A DNA stretch of 15,578 nt from Gemmatimonadota bacterium. GTDB lineage: Bacteria > Gemmatimonadota > Gemmatimonadetes > Palauibacterales > Palauibacteraceae. The notes beneath the pieces were generated by a model. It was not told the DNA's origin and did no database searches. It worked only from the letters and a program-made list of their open reading frames with translations. The stretch lies in contig JAMJQV010000011.1 in the NCBI GenBank assembly GCA_023554435.1, forward strand, positions 1 through 15,578, in the 5' to 3' direction. Below, in pieces: positions 1 through 6,677 of this stretch. The translations under genes were made by a program, and so were the position numbers. The number at the start of each line of letters is the position of its first letter. Positions within the stretch are counted from its first letter, which is position 1.

Positions 1-1143
1 ATCCGGATCGTGAAGGCGTACGGGCGCGAAGCGGACCGGTCGGAAGCGTTCGCGGGCCTGAACGCCGAGTACCGGCGGCGGAACATGGACCTGGCCAAAA
101 TCTGGGGAGCCTTCTTCCCCGTCTTGACCTTTCTCGGCGGGCTGGGATCGGTGCTCGTCCTTTGGGTCGGAGGCCAGGAGGTGATCGCCGGCGCCATCAC
201 GGTGGGCGATTACGTGGCGTTCGGGTTCTACCTGGTGCTGCTGATGTGGCCCATGATCGCCGTGGGCTGGGTCACCAACCAGATCCAGAGGGGAGCGGCT
301 TCGATGGGGCGCATCAACTCGCTCCTGGCGGAGCCGCACGTCGTGGAAGACCCGACCGACCCGGTCTCGCCGGCCGCCATGCGGGGAGCCGTCGAGTTCC
401 GCGACGTCTCGTTCCGCTATCCGGGCACCGAGCGCTGGGTGCTGAAGAACGTGTCGTTCCGTATCGAGCCGGGGCAGACGGTGGCCGTGGTCGGAGGAAC
501 GGCGAGCGGCAAGAGCACTCTCGTGCGGCTCATCCCGAGACTGTACGACGTCGGCGCGGGCAGCGTCGAGGTAGACGGGGTGGACGTGCGACAGATGCGA
601 CTCGAGGAACTGCGAGACTCGGTGGCCATGGTGCCGCAGGAGCCGTTCCTGTTCAGCATGTCGCTCCGGCAGAACCTGACCATGGGCGACCGGGAGGTCA
701 CGGAGTCCGATCAGCTGGACCGGGCGCTCGACATTGCGCAGCTCCGGTCCACGCTCGGCGTGCTGCCCGACGGCCTGGACACGTCGCTGGGTGAACGCGG
801 CATCAACCTGTCGGGGGGACAGAAGCAGCGGGCCACGATCGCGCGCGCCCTGTACCGCGAGACGCCCATTCTGGTCCTGGACGATTCCCTGTCGGCGGTG
901 GATACGGTCACCGAAGAGGCCATCCTCGGAGGGCTCAAAGAGTTCATGGCGGATCGAACGGCGATCGTCGTTTCACACCGCGTCACGGCGGTGGCCGGCG
1001 CCGACGCGATCCTGGTACTGGAGGACGGGGAGCTGGTCGAGACCGGGACGCACGCCGAGTTGCTTGCCCGGGGCGGGGTATACGCGCGGCTGCTCGAGCG
1101 CCAGCTCCTCGAGGAAGAGCTTGAGCGGGAAGAGGCCGTCTAG
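1..1143 (+). CDS. ABC exporter half-transporter (membrane plus ATPase), 5' truncated, degenerate ATPase site
   Basis: This is the C-terminal part of a type IV ABC exporter subunit. The frame is open from base 1, so the GTG at 10 is not taken as the start; the N-terminal membrane helices lie outside the window. Numbering from that GTG, two hydrophobic segments (about 32-54 and 62-87) are the last transmembrane helices. The ATPase domain follows, with Walker A GGTASGKST at 162-170, Q-loop VPQEP, signature LSGGQKQR at 268-274, Walker B ending in LVLDD at about 288-292, and the H-loop SHR at 322-324. The residue after the Walker B Asp is Asp, not the usual catalytic Glu. In known families this marks the degenerate half of heterodimeric exporters such as BmrC and LmrC, so a partner with an intact site is expected. 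The next gene, ccdA, is convergent, so the partner is probably left of base 1. The substrate cannot be told. Confidence 0.95.
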   Translation: MRIVKAYGREADRSEAFAGLNAEYRRRNMDLAKIWGAFFPVLTFLGGLGSVLVLWVGGQEVIAGAITVGDYVAFGFYLVLLMWPMIAVGWVTNQIQRGAASMGRINSLLAEPHVVEDPTDPVSPAAMRGAVEFRDVSFRYPGTERWVLKNVSFRIEPGQTVAVVGGTASGKSTLVRLIPRLYDVGAGSVEVDGVDVRQMRLEELRDSVAMVPQEPFLFSMSLRQNLTMGDREVTESDQLDRALDIAQLRSTLGVLPDGLDTSLGERGINLSGGQKQRATIARALYRETPILVLDDSLSAVDTVTEEAILGGLKEFMADRTAIVVSHRVTAVAGADAILVLEDGELVETGTHAELLARGGVYARLLERQLLEEELEREEAV

Positions 1144-1176
1144 CCGCCTCCCGCAGCCTGGCGCCCCCGTGTCCGT

Positions 1177-1914
1177 CTAGATTCGCTCCAGGATGAACGA
1201 AGGCGTGAACTGCGTCGCCCACCCGGCCAACGCCGTGAAACGACCGCTCGCCAGCAGCAGACCCACCCCGATCAGCATCAGGCCGCTCACCCTCTCCACC
1301 CACGGGATCCAGCGCTTGAACCGGTCGAACGTGGACAGGAACCACGACATGGCGAGGGAGCTGAGCAGAAACGGCACCGCGAGTCCCAGGGAGTAGAAGC
1401 CCAGCAGCACCAATCCATCGGTGAGCGTCTGGCGGGTGGCGGCGAAAGTCAGGATTCCGCCCAGGATCGGTCCGATGCACGGAGTCCAGCCGGCCCCGAA
1501 CGTGAGCCCGACCAGGGTCGAGCCCAGGTACCCCAGCGGCTTGTTGCGCAGGTGAATCCGGCGCTCCCGCGCCATCCCCTTGAACGGCCGGACTCCGACC
1601 AGGTACAGCCCGAAGAAGATGATCAGCAGACCACCGATGCGGGCGATCCATATCTGGTACTCGCGCAGGAGCCGACCCACGAAGGTGGCCGAGGCCCCCA
1701 GCGCCAGGAAGATCAGGCTGAAGCCGAGGACGAAGAACAGCGAGTGAATGAACGCCACCCGCTTCACGTCTCCGCCACCGTCTTCGAGCTCCTCGATCCC
1801 GACACCACTGACGAAAGAAAGGTAAGACGGCACCAGCGGGAGCACGCACGGCGAAAGGAATGACAGCACGCCCGCCGCGAATGCTACGGCTACTCCGATC
1901 TCGAGCTCGTTCAT
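1177..1914 (-). CDS. ccdA: CcdA-type cytochrome c biogenesis / thiol-disulfide electron transporter
   Basis: A 245-residue polytopic inner-membrane protein of the CcdA/DsbD-beta family. The family passes reducing equivalents from cytoplasmic thioredoxin across the membrane to periplasmic thiol proteins used in cytochrome c maturation or disulfide repair. About six hydrophobic segments are visible. The two conserved redox cysteines sit where expected: C23 in FLSPCVLPLVPSYLSF near the start, and C146 in GAGWTPCIGPILGG in the fourth segment. The length is normal for CcdA, which lacks the extra periplasmic domains of DsbD. The ATG at 1914 has GAGG seven bases upstream. The gene lies 139 bases downstream of the preceding minus-strand gene and behind a strong terminator, so it probably has its own promoter, although I see no convincing -35/-10 pair. 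It converges on the ABC gene with 33 bases between stops. Confidence 0.93.
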   Translation of the reverse strand: MNELEIGVAVAFAAGVLSFLSPCVLPLVPSYLSFVSGVGIEELEDGGGDVKRVAFIHSLFFVLGFSLIFLALGASATFVGRLLREYQIWIARIGGLLIIFFGLYLVGVRPFKGMARERRIHLRNKPLGYLGSTLVGLTFGAGWTPCIGPILGGILTFAATRQTLTDGLVLLGFYSLGLAVPFLLSSLAMSWFLSTFDRFKRWIPWVERVSGLMLIGVGLLLASGRFTALAGWATQFTPSFILERI

Positions 1915-1969
1915 CCAGGTTCCTCAAAGGGTCGATCGTCCGACGAAGCCGGCCGTAACCTCCACCTCT

Positions 1970-2009
1970 GCAAACACAAGGCGCCCGTCGCGGTTCCGCG
2001 ACGAGCGCC
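1970..2009 (-). terminator. Strong intrinsic terminator after the Gly-Asn-rich gene
   Basis: Read on the minus strand, positions 2009-1980 form a 13-14 bp stem, GGCGCTCGTCGCGG paired with CCGCGACGGGCGCC. The only non-Watson-Crick pair is one G-U, and the loop is tiny (GAAC). It is followed by TTGTGTTTGC at 1979-1970. The T-rich side lies downstream only for minus-strand transcription, so it closes the unit ending at 2054 and insulates ccdA. Confidence 0.8.
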
Positions 2010-2053
2010 GGTCTCCGGCCGCGGGCCGAAGCTAACTCTGGAGCGACGGTCGA

Positions 2054-2617
2054 TCAATCGGGCGCGGACTCCTCCACCTGGACCAGCTGTCCCCAGCTGT
2101 CGGCCGACCCGCCGATCTCGAAGTGGAACGGCTCCCGGTGCTCGCCGAGGCGCGCCCGGAACCCTGCCACCACGCGAGGTACCCGGTGGGATGGCACGGC
2201 TCCGTACTCCGTGATGCGTCGGACGCGATCGGGAGGCACGGCGGCACCGTCGCCATTCCCGCTCCCGTTCCCATTGCCGTTTCCGTTGCCAGTGCCGTTG
2301 CCGTGGCCCTTGCCGTTCACCGTCTTTCCGTTGCCGTTCCCGTTGCCCTTCCCATCGGTGAACTCCGCGCCGCACAGGTGGCGCATCTCATCGGGTAGAA
2401 ACCGGGTGAACAACAGGAACTCCGTCGAGCCCTCGAGGTGAGACAGCGGAGGAAAGACCCAGATGTCACTGATCTCGGCTGGCGCGATGCGCTGGCCGAG
2501 ATCGCGGAGGCGAGTCGCCACCTCCCGTCGGGTCTCATCATCTGTGGGGCCGCCGGCGCCGTATCCGTTGCCATCGGACTTCGGCATCGCCTGGCTGTCT
2601 GTCCTGTCCAGTTCCAT
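2054..2617 (-). CDS. Unrecognised protein with a Gly-Asn-rich insert
   Basis: A protein of about 187 residues that I do not recognise. An N-terminal part (about 25-85) has ordinary composition, with a charged helix-like stretch and the hydrophobic run DIWVFPPL...STEFLLFTRFLPDE. A low-complexity block of about 36 residues follows (89-124), dominated by alternating Gly and Asn with some Lys, His, Ser, Thr and Asp. A second ordinary segment (about 128-187) ends in an acidic tail. No signal peptide, membrane segment or catalytic motif is evident, and the protein is probably cytoplasmic. The ATG at 2617 has GAGG five bases upstream; a GTG one codon earlier would sit too close to that site. It lies 89 bases after nrnA and is followed by a strong terminator, so it is likely the last gene of that transcription unit. 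The two ordinary segments could form one domain interrupted by a flexible linker. Confidence 0.75.
   Translation of the reverse strand: MELDRTDSQAMPKSDGNGYGAGGPTDDETRREVATRLRDLGQRIAPAEISDIWVFPPLSHLEGSTEFLLFTRFLPDEMRHLCGAEFTDGKGNGNGNGKTVNGKGHGNGTGNGNGNGNGSGNGDGAAVPPDRVRRITEYGAVPSHRVPRVVAGFRARLGEHREPFHFEIGGSADSWGQLVQVEESAPD
2246..2353 (-). repeat. Low-complexity Gly-Asn-coding tract
   Basis: About 36 codons, mostly GGN-AAY pairs, lie inside the hypothetical gene. Gly is encoded by GGC, GGG and GGA, and Asn by both AAC and AAT. Lys, Thr, Val, His, Ser and Asp interrupt the alternation. On the + strand it appears as a run of imperfect six-base units of the type CCGTTG/CCGTTC/CCATTG. The synonymous mixing suggests an old expansion maintained at the protein level, not a fresh slippage product. 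Confidence 0.85.
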
Positions 2618-2706
2618 CACTCCCTCGCCGAGAGGAGAAACGTATCCCTGCCGCCGGTGAAGGCGGTGGACGGGCAGGACACCACTAATGTAAGCATCGG
2701 GCGCGT

Positions 2707-3702
2707 TCAGGAAAGGGCCTCCCTGACATCCTGCAATACCCGGGTCTCGGCGGCCTCCAGGTTCTCGGGTATGACGGCGCCGGCCGCCTTGACGTGACCT
2801 CCCCCGCCGAACCGTCTCGCCACGGCCGCCACGTCCGCGTCCCCGGTGGAGCGGAGGGACACCTTCGTCGTTCCGTCGTGCAGCTCCCGGAACAGCAGGG
2901 CCACCCGCACGCCCCGGATGCGCCGGGCATACTCGACGATGCCCTCCAGGTCCTCCTTGGTCGCCCCGGTCTGGGCCAGGTCGGCCTGCCGCAGGGAGAT
3001 CCAGGCAACGGGAATGTCGTCCGCCACGCGAAGCCGCTCGAGGGCCCGTCGTACCAGCTCCAGGCCAGCAGGCGTGTACTGGGCATAGATGCGCAGGTAC
3101 ATCTGCTCCGGGTCCACGCCGGCGCGAAGGAGGTCGGCCGTGATCTCGTGCGTGCTCGCGGTGGTGTTCGCGTAGCGGAAGGAGCCCGTGTCCGTGGCGA
3201 TCGCCACGTACAGGCCCTCCGCCTCCTCGCGGGTGACCGTGTCACCGGCCACATGGATCAGGTCGAACACGAGCTCGCCCGTCGCACAGGCTGTCGGATC
3301 GCACACCACGACGTCTCCGACCGACGAGGAGGTGGTCGGGTGGTGGTCCACCACCAGGATTCTGCGCCCCGAAGTTCGGCTCATCACCGGTCCCAGACGC
3401 GACGGCTCTGCCGTGTCCAGCACGAGGAACACGTCGGCCTCACGCATCGCCGCCTCGCCCTCGGCGTCGGCCGGAGTCCAGGCCCCCGTTCCCTCGGCGA
3501 GAAGGAACCGGAACTGATCCGGGAACGGGGTCGGATTCACGATCGATGGCTCCAGGCCGCGGCGTGCCAGCCAGTGCGCGGCCGCCGCCTGGCTGCCGGC
3601 TCCGTCTCCATCCGCGTTCAGGTGCGTGGAGAGCACGACCTTGCGGCCGGGTTCCAGCTCCTGAAGCACGCGCTTGAGGCCCGAAAGCCGGGCCAGGTCC
3701 AT
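2707..3702 (-). CDS. nrnA: NrnA-type DHH/DHHA1 phosphoesterase (oligoribonuclease / pAp phosphatase family)
   Basis: A 331-residue DHH-subfamily-2 protein. Relatives such as NrnA of Bacillus degrade 2-5-nt RNA fragments and dephosphorylate 3'-phosphoadenosine-5'-phosphate (pAp) to AMP in the cytoplasm, using Mn2+. Motif I is THLNADGDG at 26-34, an Asp is at 96 (LVLDTAE), the DHH motif VVDHHP is at 118-122, and a further Asp sits in IATDTGSFR at about 171. The C-terminal DHHA1 substrate-binding motif RFGGGGHVKAAG is at 297-308. All metal ligands appear intact. The frame is open back to 3786, but that extension covers the MetS-like gene. The ATG at 3702 lies four bases after that gene's TAG, has GGAGG and GGAAG upstream, and begins where relatives begin, so it was chosen. 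Translation is probably coupled to the upstream transporter genes. Which of the two known activities dominates cannot be judged from sequence. Confidence 0.93.
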   Translation of the reverse strand: MDLARLSGLKRVLQELEPGRKVVLSTHLNADGDGAGSQAAAAHWLARRGLEPSIVNPTPFPDQFRFLLAEGTGAWTPADAEGEAAMREADVFLVLDTAEPSRLGPVMSRTSGRRILVVDHHPTTSSSVGDVVVCDPTACATGELVFDLIHVAGDTVTREEAEGLYVAIATDTGSFRYANTTASTHEITADLLRAGVDPEQMYLRIYAQYTPAGLELVRRALERLRVADDIPVAWISLRQADLAQTGATKEDLEGIVEYARRIRGVRVALLFRELHDGTTKVSLRSTGDADVAAVARRFGGGGHVKAAGAVIPENLEAAETRVLQDVREALS

Positions 3703-3706
3703 GGAT

Positions 3707-3844
3707 CTAATCTTCCGCCTCCCCATCCAGTCGACGTCCGTCACGCAGAATTCTCGAATAACAGTAAACCACCAGCACGGTGACACTGGCCATGCTGACG
3801 ATCATGAAACCGAGAGCGAATGGTGTGATCCCGCCTGCACTCAC
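3707..3844 (-). CDS. MetS-like small subunit of the Na+-coupled amino acid transporter
   Basis: A 45-residue ORF with a GTG start at 3844 sharing the bases GTGA with the transporter's stop, and a TAG at 3707-3709. One hydrophobic segment spans about residues 6-29 (PFALGFMIVSM...VTVLVVYCY), followed by a basic patch (RILRDGRR) and an acidic C-terminus. This fits a single-pass inner-membrane peptide with a cytoplasmic tail. In known NSS loci, small MetS proteins are encoded directly after the large subunit; MetS is required with MetP for methionine uptake in Corynebacterium. Position, overlap and topology all fit that role here, while the sequence itself is too short for a firm family call. The four-base gaps on either side suggest translational coupling of transporter, MetS-like peptide and NrnA. 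Confidence 0.7.
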   Translation of the reverse strand: MSAGGITPFALGFMIVSMASVTVLVVYCYSRILRDGRRLDGEAED

Positions 3845-5397
3845 GCTCCCTCTCCTTCCTTACGGCGCCACGCTTCGCGCACCATGAGCAATGCGATCCC
3901 CAGAACGACGAGCAGCACCGCGCGGCTGAACCACAGGTAGCCAAGGTTCGCGGGGTCCTTACCTTCCATGAGGAGCTGGGGAACCGCCTCGGTGACGCCC
4001 CACCAGATCAGCAGCGTGTACAGGAAGGCCGGCGTGACCCACTTCATGATCGGCTTGTAGATGCGCGGAATGCGGAGATCGGCGCCCTTGTGGAGTTCAT
4101 CCCAACCCCGATCGATCCCGAACACGAACGAGAACAGCGCGATCTCGATGGCCGCGAAGATCACCAGACCGAAGGTCCCGGCCCAGTAGTCCCACTCGTC
4201 CAGGAAGCCCTTCGAATAGAAGATGACGTGCAGCATCCCGATTCCCAGCGCCGCGGCCATCAGGGCGCGCACGGCCTTGCGGCGCCGCCACCGGAATCCC
4301 TCCTGCATGAACGAAATCGCCGGACTCGCCTGGGCCACGGCCGAGGTGATGCCCGCGATGAACAGCAGGAAGAACCACAGGAACCCGGTGAGACGGGCCA
4401 GGAACTCGGGGCCTGGCAGGCCCTGGAACACCACGCCCATGGCCACGATGCCGAGGTCGAACGGGCCGCCCCTCGCCACGTCCTGAGCGCCTTCGATACC
4501 GAAGAACACGACGGCGGCCGGGATCGCGATCGTTCCGCCGAGAACGACCTCGGCGAACTCGTTGGTCGCGCCGGTCGAGAGGCCGGTCAGGGTAATGTCG
4601 TCGCGCTCGGACAGGTAGGAGGCGTACGTGTGGATCGTTCCCATCCCGAGGGACAAGGTGAAGAACATCTGCCCCGCCGCCGCCAGCCAGACCTTCGGCT
4701 CCGCGAGGCTTCCCCATTCCGGGTTCCATATGAAGTTCAGACCCGCCAGCGGGGTCGACTCCGCCGCTGGCAGGGTGAGGACCCGCGCCGCCAGCAGGAA
4801 GGCGAACAGAAACAGGATCGGCATCCCGATGAGGGCCAGCTTCTCGATCCCCCCGCTGATTCCACGCGACAGGACCCATCCGAGGAAGGCCAGGGTGACG
4901 AAGAAGAACCCGAGGGCGACCCAGCCGCCGTGAACCGACGAGTCGAACAGGCTCTGGTACGAAGACAGGAAGACCCGCATCTGCTCGACCTCATCGAGGC
5001 CGAAGTATGCCCCCGTGAGGCTGAAGAAGCTGAAGCCGAGCATCCATGACACCACGTAGGTGTAGTAGATGAAGACGACGAACGGCATGAACAGGCCGAG
5101 GACTCCAGCGTACTTGGCCCACCATTTCCGGCCGTCGGTGAGAGAGTCGAACATCCCCGGCACGGTTCCGTGGCCGTAGCGCCCCCCGTATCGACCGATG
5201 CCCCATTCGATCCACATCAGGGGGATGCCGAGCACCAGGAACGACACGAAGTACGGAATCATGAAGGTGCCGCCGCCGTTCTGGGCGGCCTGCACCGGGA
5301 AGCGCAGGAAGTTGCCCAGCCCGACCGCGTTCCCAGCCATGGCCAGGATGAGGCCGACCCGCGTGCCCCAGCGCTCGCGGGGCTGGAAGTCGGTCAT
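3841..5397 (-). CDS. LeuT-like neurotransmitter:sodium symporter family amino acid transporter
   Basis: A 518-residue, roughly 12-helix Na+-coupled symporter, strikingly close to LeuT throughout. The unwound first helix carries AGNAVGLGNFLRFPVQAA at 21-38. The YYTY segment is at 111-114, the sixth helix carries FFTLSLGMG at 245-253, Asn279 sits in ATNEFAEV, and AGITSAVA is at 348-355. Residues matching the LeuT Na1 site (Asn27, Thr254, Asn286) and Na2 site (Thr354, Ser355) are kept. Two pocket residues differ: Met252 replaces LeuT Phe259 and Gln356 replaces Ile359, so substrate preference probably differs from leucine/alanine. The frame is open to 5433, but the ATG at 5397 overlaps the CoaE-PHP stop as ATGA and begins where LeuT begins (RERWGTR). 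It is co-encoded with a MetS-like peptide. It is clearly an amino acid transporter; the substrate is inferred only loosely. Confidence 0.94.
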   Translation of the reverse strand: MTDFQPRERWGTRVGLILAMAGNAVGLGNFLRFPVQAAQNGGGTFMIPYFVSFLVLGIPLMWIEWGIGRYGGRYGHGTVPGMFDSLTDGRKWWAKYAGVLGLFMPFVVFIYYTYVVSWMLGFSFFSLTGAYFGLDEVEQMRVFLSSYQSLFDSSVHGGWVALGFFFVTLAFLGWVLSRGISGGIEKLALIGMPILFLFAFLLAARVLTLPAAESTPLAGLNFIWNPEWGSLAEPKVWLAAAGQMFFTLSLGMGTIHTYASYLSERDDITLTGLSTGATNEFAEVVLGGTIAIPAAVVFFGIEGAQDVARGGPFDLGIVAMGVVFQGLPGPEFLARLTGFLWFFLLFIAGITSAVAQASPAISFMQEGFRWRRRKAVRALMAAALGIGMLHVIFYSKGFLDEWDYWAGTFGLVIFAAIEIALFSFVFGIDRGWDELHKGADLRIPRIYKPIMKWVTPAFLYTLLIWWGVTEAVPQLLMEGKDPANLGYLWFSRAVLLVVLGIALLMVREAWRRKEGEGA

Positions 5398-6677
5398 CCG
5401 CTGATACCGAGCTTCCTGGCGATCTTGGCCCACGTGGAACCCAGGTGCACGAGGTGACTCGAAGCTCGACCCTCGATTCTCCCCTCCGACAGCGCGATCA
5501 GGAACTCCGCCGGGCCGGAGAACGACGGCATGACGACCCGGGTCTGCCCGATCTCGCTGAGCAGGTGCGCGTCACTCCCCGCCCCGACGGGGAATCCGTT
5601 GGCGAGGGCCCAGTTCTGCGCCCGTTGATTCCTCCGCGGGTCGTGAATGCGGGCGTTGAATCCCTCCACGGCGTCGATGCAGTCGCGAACGCCCTGCAGG
5701 AACGCCTCGGTGGTCCCCCGGTGGGAATCGAAGGGGTGCGGCACGTACACCACCCCTCCCTGGCGACGAATCTCTTCCGCCACTTCGCGGAACGTACCCC
5801 CGCGCGGGATGTGCTCGGTGAGGAACAGCCCGATCAGGTCCAACCCCTCGTCCGTCCGCACCTCCTCGCCCACGATCACCAGGTCCGGGTCTATGTCCCG
5901 GCCCTCGAACGCTCCCTCAATCTCGTTGTGGTCGGTAATCGCGATCCTGTCCAGCCCGATGTCCCGCGCCTGTCGGACCACGTCCGCTGGCGCGCTGAGG
6001 CAATCGGACGAGGCGCTCGTGTGCATGTGGAGATCCACACGCCACTCGACGCGGGCCTCGGCGCGCTCCTCGTACGCCGCGCCGGCCCCGGTCACGGCAT
6101 CCCAGACCGAGCGCGACTCCGACTCCAGGCTTTCCAGGTCGTCGTCGTTCCAGATGACGTGGTCCGCCGCAGCGCGTTTGCGCTCTCCCGGCCACTGGGC
6201 CGAATCCATGGATGCAAACTCCTCGGGTGTTAGGCCACGTGACTCGCACACGCGACTCCGACGTACGTCCTCTGGCGCATCCACCACCACCACGGCATCG
6301 AACTCGCCTCGCAGGTCCTTCTCGAACAGGAGAGGAATCTCGAGTACGGTCACGCGCGCGCCCTCGGAACGCGCCCGGTCCACCAGGGCGTGGCGCAATC
6401 GGTCTACCGCGGGGTGGATGATCGCCTCGAGGCGGCGCAGCGCCTCACTGTCATCGAAGACCACCGCCCGCAGCGCGGCCCGATCCAGCGTCCCGTCCGC
6501 CCGCAACATCCCGTCGCCGAACGTCTCACGGATCGCCTCGAGTCCCGGCTGCCCGGGCTCCACCACGCGCCGCGCCAGGACATCGGCGTCTACCCGGTGC
6601 GCTCCCCATGACTCGAACAGGTCGCCCACCGTGCTCTTCCCGGCCCCCATGGTGCCTGTGAGACCGATCCGGATCAC
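5394..6677 (-). CDS. coaE: Dephospho-CoA kinase fused to a C-terminal PHP-domain phosphoesterase
   Basis: A 427-residue two-domain protein in one uninterrupted frame. Residues 1 to about 200 are CoaE, which phosphorylates the 3'-OH of dephospho-CoA as the last step of CoA synthesis. The P-loop GTMGAGKST is at 8-16, VDADVLARRVVEPG at 29-42, IIHPAV at 86-91, EIPLLFEK at 113-120 and VVDAPEDVRRSRV at 131-143. After a short Glu/Ala-rich linker (200-212), a PHP domain fills 213-427. Its metal-site motifs are DLHMHTSASSD at 215-225, ITDHNEIEG at 247-255, EE at 271-272, VPHPFD at 312-317 and GSDAH at 367-371. PHP domains hydrolyse phosphoesters with two or three metals. CoaE is normally a stand-alone protein of about 200 residues, so the fusion is unusual. 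The GTG at 6677 overlaps the upstream stop as GTGA, and the stop overlaps the transporter start as ATGA. The CoaE role is firm; the PHP substrate is unknown. Confidence 0.93.
   Translation of the reverse strand: MIRIGLTGTMGAGKSTVGDLFESWGAHRVDADVLARRVVEPGQPGLEAIRETFGDGMLRADGTLDRAALRAVVFDDSEALRRLEAIIHPAVDRLRHALVDRARSEGARVTVLEIPLLFEKDLRGEFDAVVVVDAPEDVRRSRVCESRGLTPEEFASMDSAQWPGERKRAAADHVIWNDDDLESLESESRSVWDAVTGAGAAYEERAEARVEWRVDLHMHTSASSDCLSAPADVVRQARDIGLDRIAITDHNEIEGAFEGRDIDPDLVIVGEEVRTDEGLDLIGLFLTEHIPRGGTFREVAEEIRRQGGVVYVPHPFDSHRGTTEAFLQGVRDCIDAVEGFNARIHDPRRNQRAQNWALANGFPVGAGSDAHLLSEIGQTRVVMPSFSGPAEFLIALSEGRIEGRASSHLVHLGSTWAKIARKLGISG

Noticed and set aside
1970..1998. GGAAC and GTT on the minus strand ahead of ccdA as a SigR-type promoter.
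   Set aside because: The spacing is too short, and both elements lie inside the terminator hairpin and its tail, which explains the sequence better.
2211..2441. + strand frame encoding Pro-Leu/Phe-Pro repeats.
   Set aside because: This is the antisense reading of the Gly-Asn tract, with no ribosome-binding site or family resemblance.
3703..3786. Longer nrnA start giving 28 extra N-terminal residues.
   Set aside because: The extension is out-of-frame translation of the MetS-like gene, whereas the ATG at 3702 has a good ribosome-binding site and matches family length.
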